Positions 25,795 through 35,200 of a stretch of 64,000 nucleotides of DNA are shown here, one piece after another. The stretch is from Taishania sp037189645 (GTDB taxonomy: Bacteria; Bacteroidota; Bacteroidia; Flavobacteriales_D; Crocinitomicaceae): assembly GCA_037189645.1 (NCBI GenBank), contig JBBCIY010000012.1, forward strand, positions 11,773 to 75,772, written 5' to 3'. The position numbers were made by a program, and so were the translations under genes. Every line of letters begins with the position of its first letter. Within the stretch, counting starts at the first letter, position 1. The notes beneath the pieces are model-generated. The model was given only the letters and a program-made list of their open reading frames with translations, was not told the origin of the DNA and did not search any database.

Positions 25795-28700
25795 ATGAGT
25801 AATTATTGTGAAAATAAAAATCTGTTGTTCAGAGACGGAACAAGCCAGCAGCAACGCCTGATTAAAGCGCTGTTGCCGGATTACGTGGAAGTCGATGAAC
25901 GGAACATGAAAGATTTGATTGAATTCGTAGACAAATTTGCTTCACAAATTCAATATTACAACCAAAACAACCAGAAAGACGGAAGCTGGACAGAGTTGAT
26001 TGTCGGACAGATGATCGATGAACTGGGACAGCGGACAGAACCGCATTACGCATTGTTCATCGCTTTCTTTGAATTATTCCGGTACGCGCAGGAATCCATC
26101 AATACCATTACAAAGAGACACCTGGACTTTTATTACAAGGATGTGCTCCGGTTATCGGAAAAACGGGAAGTTCCTGACCAGGTTTTTATTCTGTTTGAAC
26201 TGGCTAAAAACGCGAACAGGATATTAGTCAGCGAAGGGGTCGCCCTGGATGGAGGACCGGATGACAGCGGCGTTCAAAGAATATACCGGACCCAAAACAA
26301 CATTGTTGTAACACGTGCACAAACCACACAGTTCAAATCGTTGTTTTACAACAAGCAATACGATGGAAGATTGTATGCCTCTCCGGTAGCTGATTCAGAG
26401 AACGGAGAAGGAAAAGAAATCGAATCACCTGAACCGAAATGGCGGACCTTCGGGAATATAAGCACTCCCTCCGCTCCTTTCAACAGTACCTCTACGGACC
26501 GTCCCCAGGCGCGTATCGGTTTCGCACTTGCATCTCCTGTTTTGTTCTTGTCCGAAGGAAACCGCATCATAAAAATCACACTCACGGTGAATCATGTAAA
26601 CGGCTTATCCAACCAGTTATTAGCCAATGCATTCCTTTTACAGCTCAGCGGAGAGGAAGAATGGATCACGCCTTCTGAAAATACCTCCAAGCTCCCTTCC
26701 GACGCAACATACCTCGGCCCGCCCGGATCCAATACAATCATCATTCAGCGCACCATTACGGAAGATCAGCCTGCTGTTACAATGTATAACCAGGAGGTGC
26801 TCGGAGAATTGTTTGACACGCCCTGGCCGGTAGCAAAAATAGAACTGAACACAACCTACACCGGAAATCCGTATATCTATCAAGTATTGAAAGGACTGGA
26901 AGTGCTTTCGGTTAAGATCGATGTAGACGTTCAGGGAGTAAAGAACCTGATCATCCAGAATGACAATGGACTGCTGGATCCATCCAGTCCGTTCCAGCCA
27001 TTCGGATCCAGGGCACCGCTTTCCTCCTCTTTTTATATCGGCAGCCGGGAAATGTTCAGAAAGCAGCTCACTTCGGTAGACCTGAACATCAGCTGGAAAG
27101 GACTTCCCGAAACCAGTAACGGTTTTTACGGATACTACCGGAATTACATTCCTGCCATTACAGATGCAGGGAAATGGAGAAGCAATAACAACTTTAAAGT
27201 ACAGATAGATGTACTGGAAGGACGTTCCTGGAAAGAGCTGATGCCATGGCAATCCACCTCAGCACGACTGTTCGACCAGGAACCGATCACCAGTACGGTC
27301 ACATATACTCCTGTAGCTGGAGGAGCCATTCTGAGAGGAGTTCCGTTCCTGATAGCAACTCTTTTCGGGACCAAATTACGTTCCTTCAGGCAGATATCCA
27401 TTCAAAACAATTCCGCATTGAGCGCTACAGGTGGAAATCCGAACCTGGAAGAGCTGGAAAGCTACACTGTTGAATCACAATCAGGATTCCTGCGGTTACA
27501 ACTTGAAAATGTAGATTTCGGGCATCGGGATTACCAGAATTCATACGCAACACAAGCGATCAATGCCGCACGGCAAGGTACAAGCGGTTTCCCGCTTCCA
27601 AATGAGCCGTACACACCTGAGATTTCCGAACTTTCTGTTGATTATACCGCCACAGCCCAGCTTTCACTGGCAAATACCCAGGTGAACAAAACAGAAACAA
27701 ACTATAACAGCAAACGACTGGAATACTATCACGTTGAACCGTTCGGAGTACGTGAAATACATCCGTTCTTATTCCAGGCTACAACAAACACCTGGTTGCT
27801 CCCCCTGTATAACGACGAAGGAACGCTTTATATCGGGATTGAACAGCTGGAAGCTCCACAGGTATTATCCATCCTCTTTAAGGTTGCAGAAGGAAGCGCG
27901 GATCCGAACTTACCGGCTCAAAGAATCAAATGGAGCTACCTGTCCAATAATGAATGGATTCCACTGACAGATAACCGGATTATCTCAGACGGGACCAACG
28001 GTTTACTGACATCCGGAATCGTTGTGCTGGACCTGCCACGTACTATTACACACGACAATACCCTGTTTCCAGGTGATTATTCCTGGATAAAAATCGCTGT
28101 GGAGAATAATTCCCGTGCTGTGTGTGACATGATAGCGATCACTGCCCAGTCAGTAACAGCGGAATTCGTCGACACGGATAATTCCGATACGCATTACGAA
28201 TCCGTATTACCTGCAGGAAGTATCAAGGAGCTGGTGAACAGTATTGGTGGAATTGAAGAGGTCATCCAGCCCTATGCTTCTTTCGGAGGAAGCCCCAAGG
28301 AAAGTGACATGGCTTTTTATATCAGGATCAGCGAGCGGTTAAGGCATAAGAACAGGGCTGTCATGATCTGGGATTATGAACGGCTGATTCTGGAGAAATT
28401 TCCACGCATATATAAGGTGAAATGCATGAATCACACCCGGTTCATTTCATCTTCGGATATCAATGAGATTGTTCCGGGCTGCGTATCATTGGCAGTTATT
28501 TCAAATGTAAGAAATCAAAACGCGGTTAATTTACTCAAACCGTTGACCAGCCTAGCTACTCTGTCTGAAATCAACGATTTTATCCAGACCATCAATCCTC
28601 CTTGTGTCGATCTCTATGTAAAGAATCCCGTTTACGAAGAAATCCTTGTCAAATTCAATGTACGCTTTCATCCGGGAGTCGATCCGGGTTACCACAGGCA

Positions 28701-29169
28701 AGTACTGAATGACGATATAAAATCTTTCCTTGCTCCGTGGGCATATACTACCAGCACGGATATCTCCTTCGGAGGAAAGATCGAGGCATCCGTGATACTG
28801 AATTTCATAGAAAGACGCGCGTATGTGGATTATGTGACCTGTTTTGAAATGAACCAGATAACAACACAGGAAGTGCTCACCAATATTGATGTGGCAACAG
28901 CGACAACAGCTGCTTCCATACTTACCTCAGCCAGTGAACACGAAATCCACGTACTGGAGACAGAGGATTGTGAATGTGAGGATAACATTGTGGAACGACC
29001 GGCACCAGGTTTACCAGGATGCGCGTGCGGCCCAACAGCTGTAAGCAGCCCTGCTACAGGAGTAGGAGGAACAAGAGTAGGAGAGAATTTTATCGTCGGG
29101 AACGGAACACTACCGCAAAATGATGGAATCGGTTCAATGGAAATTGAAAACGATTTTGAAATAGAATAA
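25795..29169 (+). CDS. Baseplate J-like wedge protein (Afp11-like)
   Basis: The ATG at 25795 lies just after the gp25 stop (a GTG at 25792 overlaps it). The 1124-residue protein has an N-terminal domain with LIKALLPDYVEVDERNMKDL, a long beta-rich middle, and a baseplate J core around 800-1050 (EEVIQPYASFGGSPKESDMA, then RLRHKNRAVMIWDYERLIL). The C-terminus is Cys-rich (EDCECED, GCACG), unusual for a wedge protein and perhaps a metal- or disulphide-stabilised tail. It forms the baseplate with gp25 and the Afp12-like protein. Confidence 0.9.
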   Translation: MSNYCENKNLLFRDGTSQQQRLIKALLPDYVEVDERNMKDLIEFVDKFASQIQYYNQNNQKDGSWTELIVGQMIDELGQRTEPHYALFIAFFELFRYAQESINTITKRHLDFYYKDVLRLSEKREVPDQVFILFELAKNANRILVSEGVALDGGPDDSGVQRIYRTQNNIVVTRAQTTQFKSLFYNKQYDGRLYASPVADSENGEGKEIESPEPKWRTFGNISTPSAPFNSTSTDRPQARIGFALASPVLFLSEGNRIIKITLTVNHVNGLSNQLLANAFLLQLSGEEEWITPSENTSKLPSDATYLGPPGSNTIIIQRTITEDQPAVTMYNQEVLGELFDTPWPVAKIELNTTYTGNPYIYQVLKGLEVLSVKIDVDVQGVKNLIIQNDNGLLDPSSPFQPFGSRAPLSSSFYIGSREMFRKQLTSVDLNISWKGLPETSNGFYGYYRNYIPAITDAGKWRSNNNFKVQIDVLEGRSWKELMPWQSTSARLFDQEPITSTVTYTPVAGGAILRGVPFLIATLFGTKLRSFRQISIQNNSALSATGGNPNLEELESYTVESQSGFLRLQLENVDFGHRDYQNSYATQAINAARQGTSGFPLPNEPYTPEISELSVDYTATAQLSLANTQVNKTETNYNSKRLEYYHVEPFGVREIHPFLFQATTNTWLLPLYNDEGTLYIGIEQLEAPQVLSILFKVAEGSADPNLPAQRIKWSYLSNNEWIPLTDNRIISDGTNGLLTSGIVVLDLPRTITHDNTLFPGDYSWIKIAVENNSRAVCDMIAITAQSVTAEFVDTDNSDTHYESVLPAGSIKELVNSIGGIEEVIQPYASFGGSPKESDMAFYIRISERLRHKNRAVMIWDYERLILEKFPRIYKVKCMNHTRFISSSDINEIVPGCVSLAVISNVRNQNAVNLLKPLTSLATLSEINDFIQTINPPCVDLYVKNPVYEEILVKFNVRFHPGVDPGYHRQVLNDDIKSFLAPWAYTTSTDISFGGKIEASVILNFIERRAYVDYVTCFEMNQITTQEVLTNIDVATATTAASILTSASEHEIHVLETEDCECEDNIVERPAPGLPGCACGPTAVSSPATGVGGTRVGENFIVGNGTLPQNDGIGSMEIENDFEIE

Positions 29170-29200
29170 TGAAGAGGTCAACAATTTAAAAAGAAATGAC

Positions 29201-31714
29201 ATGGAGGAAATAATAGTATCCAGAGCGATTTTATACAGCTTTTTTGAAACGGGAAGCATACCAACACAGGAAGAGTTTGCCGACTTGATCAATTCCTATG
29301 TACATCGGCGAGAAGATGGTGTCTTTATTTTTGAACCCGACGAAGAAATAAAACGATTTGGAGTTGGAATCCCGAGCCCTGCATACAGGTTAGGAGTAAT
29401 GGCAGAAGGTGAAACTGAAAACCTGATCAGTCTTCACGATCTGAATGAAACGCATAAATGGTCTGTCAACTTAAATCCGGAAGGAAACAATAACCGGGGG
29501 TTGAATATGGCGCAGGAAACCGTAGCCGGAAGCATTAGCCGCCTGTTTATACAGGAAGAATCGGGAAATGTCGGAATCGGCACCTTATCACCGGAACAAA
29601 AGCTCCATATTGAAAACAGCTCTCCTTCATCTGTTACAGGTATAAAACTACTGAATACCGCGACGGTTGAAAACAACGGCTGGACCATCGGGCATGTCAA
29701 TGATGTGGAAACAGCGAGAGATGGAGGCTTGTCCTTCCAAAGCCAGATAGAGGACCCCATAGAACGGATGCTTATAACTCCTTCGGGAAATGTTGGAATC
29801 AATGAGCCCTCCCCTTATACAAAACTGCATGTCTCCATGTCCAATTCCGACCCGCAGGCTGTCATAGGACTTGATGAAACAACAGGTATCGTGAACATAG
29901 GTCCCATCACAGAAAATGTGGCGATGGACTTCCGGGGAATCCAGGCAAGAACAGGTGAATTTATCGGAGATGTACTGGACATGAAAACCTCTGTGCTGAA
30001 TCTTCAGCGTTTGGGAGGGGGATTACTGATTCATGGTGATTCAGGTATAGAGGAAGAACGGAAACTGACCATTACCGATAACGGATCTGTAGGAATAGGA
30101 ACACTGAGCCCCTCAGAAAAAATCGATGTAAACGGTGGTATAAAGATCGGTAATACCGATGGAGTGAGTGAAGGGACAATCCGCTGGACAGGAACAGATT
30201 TTGAAGGGTATGATGGTTCGGCATGGAAGTCATTGACAGGAAAAGAATCCTACCTGAAAGGCGGCAGCTACATTCTTGTAAAAGCATTGGGAACTCCTCT
30301 TGAGAACGGAGCAGATTTATTGGAAGCAATCGCCATAGGGAACGAGTTATCATATAAACTAAATTTAAAAACCTTAGCATTAGAAGAAGTACAGCCTGGA
30401 TGGTATGTAGTATTTGGAAACGAAGAAGATTCATACGGGGGGACAATTCAATCCATTTCTGCCAATCAAATGGTATTATCCGGAGTCGGAGATTTTTCAT
30501 CCCTGCCCCTCACTATCCAGAAACTACAGTTTTTTGTAGACAAAAGAACCCGTTACCAGATCGATTTCCAGGTGGATTGCCCTGTAATTGAGAGTGTAAC
30601 ATACAATCCGGCAGATGGTTCTGCCATTTGTACGTTGTCGGTCCCTTTCCCGGAGCATTTCCAGTACCAGGCAAACAGCGTTGATGCGGTTCGGATTCAG
30701 GTAATCGCAGCCCCCGGACAGTACCTGCTTTCACAACCAGCCGTACTGTCCAATGATTACGTGGATTTAGTATCACTTACCGGGAACCCGGATGTAGAAC
30801 TGGATCTGACGGATGACCATTTCTATACGGGAGAAGTAGATTTTACTAGTTTCGGAGGAGGAATTATTGAAGTGATAAATGATCCATTTATTATTATTAA
30901 TATGGAACAACAAAGACTCAACGTGAATCCTGTATTATTAATAGAAGCATCTTGCTTCGTAAAGGGGATCAAGACAAAAATGCATTATTCACCAACTTTT
31001 AAGGAAGCAACTCAACTTATGTTTGAGGATGTTGACATGGAACCGTACAGTACGGAAGCCTATCCTTTACCGATTGATGTAAAACCCACCGATGATTATG
31101 TAAGAATCGCTCCTACCGTTGAAAATTGCAGGGGTGGCCATTATTCGTTTGGAATCAACCTAACCCATGATAGTTACCTGATTATAGATGGTATATACTT
31201 AAACAACGAAGCCTGGTACGGGTCTTTCGGATATAGATGTGACATTTGGGGAAGTTATAAAAACAATAAAGGAGGGGTCGGATCATTTGCAACTCTGGGT
31301 GCTGCTTCAGGAAGATTTACAGACAATATGGGTGAGGATTTTTGCTTTGGAGGAGGAGGCGGAGAAGCCTGGGGAGAATTCATTAACTGTCATTCAGGTA
31401 TGAGGTCATTTGGAGCTGAGTCTGGTGGAACATTTACAGGATGCATGGCAGGAGATCTATCGTTTGGAAGAGAATCCGCGTGGGGGCAATTCATTAACTG
31501 CCATTCTGGAGAGGAATCATTCGGAGGCTATGGCTCAGGAGGAACATTTACAGGATGTACCGGGGGACAAAGATCATTTGGAGGAGGAGAAGAAGGATTA
31601 CTGACAGGAAGGCTATACTATTGCAGGTTGACTTCAGGTACATTCCGCACTGTTTCAGGTTTCGGCAGAACCGTTTACTGTATTGATGGCAATAACGAAC
31701 ATAATAACCAGTAA
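29201..31714 (+). CDS. Long tail fibre with GIGT repeats and a Gly/Cys/Phe solenoid tip
   Basis: The 837 residues start with an anchor resembling that of the 15097 protein (AILYSFFETGSIPTQEEF). Residues about 120-310 hold three copies of a fibre motif (NVGIGTLSPEQKLHI at about 123, NVGINEPSPYTKLHV at about 197, SVGIGTLSPSEKIDV at about 297) common in Bacteroidota phage and adhesin fibres. A beta domain follows (330-650). The last 166 residues are a repetitive solenoid described separately. The likely role is target recognition by the particle (Afp13 position). No intramolecular chaperone domain was recognised. Confidence 0.85.
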   Translation: MEEIIVSRAILYSFFETGSIPTQEEFADLINSYVHRREDGVFIFEPDEEIKRFGVGIPSPAYRLGVMAEGETENLISLHDLNETHKWSVNLNPEGNNNRGLNMAQETVAGSISRLFIQEESGNVGIGTLSPEQKLHIENSSPSSVTGIKLLNTATVENNGWTIGHVNDVETARDGGLSFQSQIEDPIERMLITPSGNVGINEPSPYTKLHVSMSNSDPQAVIGLDETTGIVNIGPITENVAMDFRGIQARTGEFIGDVLDMKTSVLNLQRLGGGLLIHGDSGIEEERKLTITDNGSVGIGTLSPSEKIDVNGGIKIGNTDGVSEGTIRWTGTDFEGYDGSAWKSLTGKESYLKGGSYILVKALGTPLENGADLLEAIAIGNELSYKLNLKTLALEEVQPGWYVVFGNEEDSYGGTIQSISANQMVLSGVGDFSSLPLTIQKLQFFVDKRTRYQIDFQVDCPVIESVTYNPADGSAICTLSVPFPEHFQYQANSVDAVRIQVIAAPGQYLLSQPAVLSNDYVDLVSLTGNPDVELDLTDDHFYTGEVDFTSFGGGIIEVINDPFIIINMEQQRLNVNPVLLIEASCFVKGIKTKMHYSPTFKEATQLMFEDVDMEPYSTEAYPLPIDVKPTDDYVRIAPTVENCRGGHYSFGINLTHDSYLIIDGIYLNNEAWYGSFGYRCDIWGSYKNNKGGVGSFATLGAASGRFTDNMGEDFCFGGGGGEAWGEFINCHSGMRSFGAESGGTFTGCMAGDLSFGRESAWGQFINCHSGEESFGGYGSGGTFTGCTGGQRSFGGGEEGLLTGRLYYCRLTSGTFRTVSGFGRTVYCIDGNNEHNNQ
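31214..31665 (+). repeat. Solenoid repeats in the fibre tip, about 19-21 residues each
   Basis: The translated region reads as about six rungs with the pattern G-x-F-x-x-C-x-x-G-x-x-S-F-G, for example GEFINCHSGMRSFG, GTFTGCMAGDLSFG, GQFINCHSGEESFG and GTFTGCTGGQRSFG. Two rung types alternate (FINCHSG and FTGC-GG), giving a roughly 120-bp higher-order repeat at DNA level. Confidence 0.8.
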
Positions 31715-31724
31715 AGTAAAAGTT

Positions 31725-32054
31725 ATGAAACTATTAAAAAGCACAGAAGAAGGTGTGTGGACTGAATCCGTTTCCGCAGTACCAGCAGGAGCTTTCAGCT
31801 TGTTTTCCCTGGCATCCACCAGGAAGGACAAACAAAACAAATCCACGCAAAAAGGAAAACTGGCCAAAGAAGTCAGCTCATCCGTTCAGGAAATATATGA
31901 AAGGAACAAACCGGTCCTTACAGAAAATGAGTCCTACGAGCTGATCTCAGCAAACATCCTCTTGGGCAGTTTTCGCTATCAGGGAATCATCAACTACCGG
32001 CTGAATGGCACTCACCAGCAGCTGAGGATAGAAGGAATTACAGAAATGAAATGA
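31725..32054 (+). CDS. Small eCIS-operon protein, unknown
   Basis: The ATG at 31725 (MKLLKSTEEG) gives 109 residues; upstream in-frame ATGs lie inside the fibre gene. The protein has a Lys/Ser-rich middle and ends in a short strand-rich part (LLGSFRYQGIINYRLNGTHQ). No domain recognised, no signal peptide. It sits directly after the fibre gene, so it may be a fibre assembly factor or a minor baseplate part; both are guesses from position. Confidence 0.6.
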   Translation: MKLLKSTEEGVWTESVSAVPAGAFSLFSLASTRKDKQNKSTQKGKLAKEVSSSVQEIYERNKPVLTENESYELISANILLGSFRYQGIINYRLNGTHQQLRIEGITEMK

Positions 32055-32061
32055 TCGCGGT

Positions 32062-32232
32062 ATGGAATATATAACATTAAAATTATCTGTCCAGGAGGTA
32101 AATACTGTGATTAAATCACTAAGCAATTTACCCTACAACCAGGTTTTCGAATTAATAGAGAGCATCCACCGGCAGGCAAACAGTCAGCTGAAAGACACAC
32201 CTGTTGAGGAGAAAAAAACAGAGCATCATTAA
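32062..32232 (+). CDS. Small helical eCIS-operon protein, unknown
   Basis: A 56-residue frame starting MEYITLKLSVQEVNTVIKSL and ending with a charged tail. It starts 7 bp after the previous stop and ends 35 bp before the Afp12-like gene. The pattern is strand followed by two amphipathic helices (VNTVIKSLSNLPYNQVFELI), reminiscent of small phage proteins placed among tail genes. Coding is supported by the tight packing and protein-like composition; the role is unknown. Confidence 0.55.
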   Translation: MEYITLKLSVQEVNTVIKSLSNLPYNQVFELIESIHRQANSQLKDTPVEEKKTEHH

Positions 32233-32267
32233 ATCGTCTGTAAACACAGTAATATAAACGTACAATC

Positions 32268-35200
32268 ATGGCAGAGAGCATAACATTATCGACAGACCAG
32301 CCAGAAATGGAAAGTATGCGTTATGAGTTCCTTCGGGAAGAAGGAATCCGGCACATAGAGCGTTTGTCAGGAAAACTATGGACAGATTACAATTTAAGTG
32401 ATCCGGGCATTACTATGCTGGAAGCCTTGAGCTACGCAATTACAGACCTGGGTTACCGCACGACCTATTCCATTCCTGACATACTCGCACAAAACCCGGA
32501 TGCTCCACGTAAGAACCTGAAGAACTTTTATACTGCACGGGAAATTTTACCAATGGCGCCTGTTACATTAACAGACTACAGGAAACTATTGATCGACATT
32601 GAGGTTCATGACCCGGAAGATGAACTGTGTCCGTTTGCGGGAGTGAAAAACGCGTGGCTGCAAAAATCAACAAATGAAATTCCCGTTTACATAAATCCGG
32701 ACGATGACGAACTGGGGTATCAACCGGAGGATCCACTCCATCCTGATCGGGTAAACATACGCCCACTGTACGATGTATTACTGGAATTGGATACCTGTCA
32801 GCATTTAGGAGATTTAAATAAAAATACCCTTGAAAGAACGATCCGGATCTATGACTGTGGGAATGGACTTGATCCTGCGTTAAGTGGTATCAACGTCTCC
32901 GTCTATGCAGAATTTCCCCGGTGGGACGACCAGGCCATGGACTGGAATGATACCGACGACATCAAATCAGGCATTAAGAATCTGGTGCTGAATTTTGAAG
33001 GGTTGCCTTCCGGATATTATGTGACACACTATGCGTTGAACGATGATCAAACGATTTCACTGACCATCACACATAATTCACTAGGAGTTAACACTGTCTG
33101 CATCGTAGATCAACTGAAAAACTTACTATATGGTACGGGGAATCCTGATTCCTTTACCAGCCTGTACCAGCGAAAAGTATTCAAGGTACTTGATATTGTA
33201 AAAGCGGTCAGAAGCACATTGATGGCTAACAGGAATCTATGTGAAGATTTTATCCGGATCAGCGCCTTGAAAATTGAAGAGATCGCGCTGTGCGGTGATA
33301 TTGTGATCGCTACTGATGCAGATGTTGAAGAAGTAGAAGCCCATATTTACTATGCTGTATCCCAGTTTTTGGCTCCTACCGTCTATTTCTACACCCTGGA
33401 AGAAATGTACGAAAAAGGATACCGTACAGAAGAAATTTTTGAAGGCCCTGCGCTTGAACATGGTTTCATTGATCCCAGGGAATTGAACCGGTCCGGAGTC
33501 AGGGAATCCATTCATGTCTCTGACCTGATCCAGATCATCATGGGACTTCCGGGAGTGGAAGCGGTCAGAAACCTGCAGGTTGCCAATATCCCGTTGGATA
33601 ACACGGACGGTATTCTTTCCAGGAGTGCCAAATGGTGCCTTCAGCTGGCATTTGATAAGAATTATGTTCCGAGACTGAGTACAAACCGATCCAGCCTCAC
33701 TTTCCTGAAAGAAGACATCCCCTACTCTGCCAACAGTTATGAAACTGCTCTTATCCTGGATGAATTAATGAACAATGACCGCCCTCAGAAATTACACGAT
33801 ATCCCGTTGGACCTGCCGGTTCCTCAAGGAGAATTCAGGGATTTGTCCGGGTACGAAAGCATACAGGAAGAGTTTCCCCTGGTCTATGGCATTGGTTCGG
33901 AAGGATTACCGCAAGGAGTTTCCGAGCTTCGGAAAGCACAGGCGAAACAACTGAAAGGGTTCTTATTATTCTTCGATCAGCTGCTGGCGGATTATTTATC
34001 CCAGCTTTCCCATGCCGGAGAATTATTTTCCATGAACGGTGAGCTTGATGAAAACGGTGAATTTGTCATCAATAAAACGTATTTTACCCAAAGCCTTGAA
34101 ACGATCGTTCCCGGCATTGAAGATTTACTGACTGACCAGCCTGATTATGCTGTCAATCTGCAGCAACTGGCAGAAGGGACACGAGGTTTTGAAGAACGGA
34201 GAAACCGCTTCCTCAACCATTTGATGGCACGGTTCGGAGAGCAGTTCACCGATTATGCATTGCTGGTTTACAAATTATCAGGAAAAAAATCCGGACATGA
34301 ATTACTGGAAGACAAGCTTGAGCTGTTGAACCGTTACCCGGAGATCAGCAGTGGCAGGTTTAAAGCATTCAATTACGAAAGCCCTTGTGAAATATGGCAT
34401 GAAAATAACGTCTCAGGGTTGGAAAAAAGAGTTGCACTGCTGTCAGGGATCAATGAATCGGAAGGTATGGAACTCTGGTTCCTGTTTTCGTTCGAAATCA
34501 TACCTGCCGTTGCCAATCCCGACATGTTCACGTACCGCATCCTCTTTGCAGGATATGAACTGGTATCAGTAATCGACTACACGGATGAATCGGCTGCTAA
34601 AAAAGGAATTGAAACACTCATTGTCAATGGGGTTGACCCCTCAAACTATTCTGTTGTGGAAACAGAAGACGGATTCAGGATAGGGTTATCTTGCTCCAAT
34701 GGCAGGCTTTTAGCCTGGAGCCAGCTTTTTTTACTCGATCCGACTCCTGTTGACTATGACCTTTTTGTAAATGAGGCTGTGGTCATGTTCGAGGAGGAAT
34801 ACTATAACAATCCTGAATCCAACCGGAACAACCTGGTATCACCATTCCGGAACTATTACGAAACCGGAGCAATTACAGCAGACATGACAACTGACGCTCC
34901 AAGGTACCTGATCGATTATGATCTGAACTACTTCCCGATGGGATCAGATGATAACTTTACTATACTTCACGGTCCTTTCATTGGATATGGAGCATGTAAA
35001 TCTTCTGCAGGTATTTTATCCGTAAACCCTGCTGATTATGAAATCACCATCAACGGAGACCTGACTGATTTTGTTGACACCGGGAATCTTATTACAATTT
35101 CAGATTCGAATACAAACGACGGTAACTATACCGTTGATACCATCGTCCTCAATGAACCTTCTCCCGGCAAATTTGAAACGGTCATTACCCTGGCAGATAC

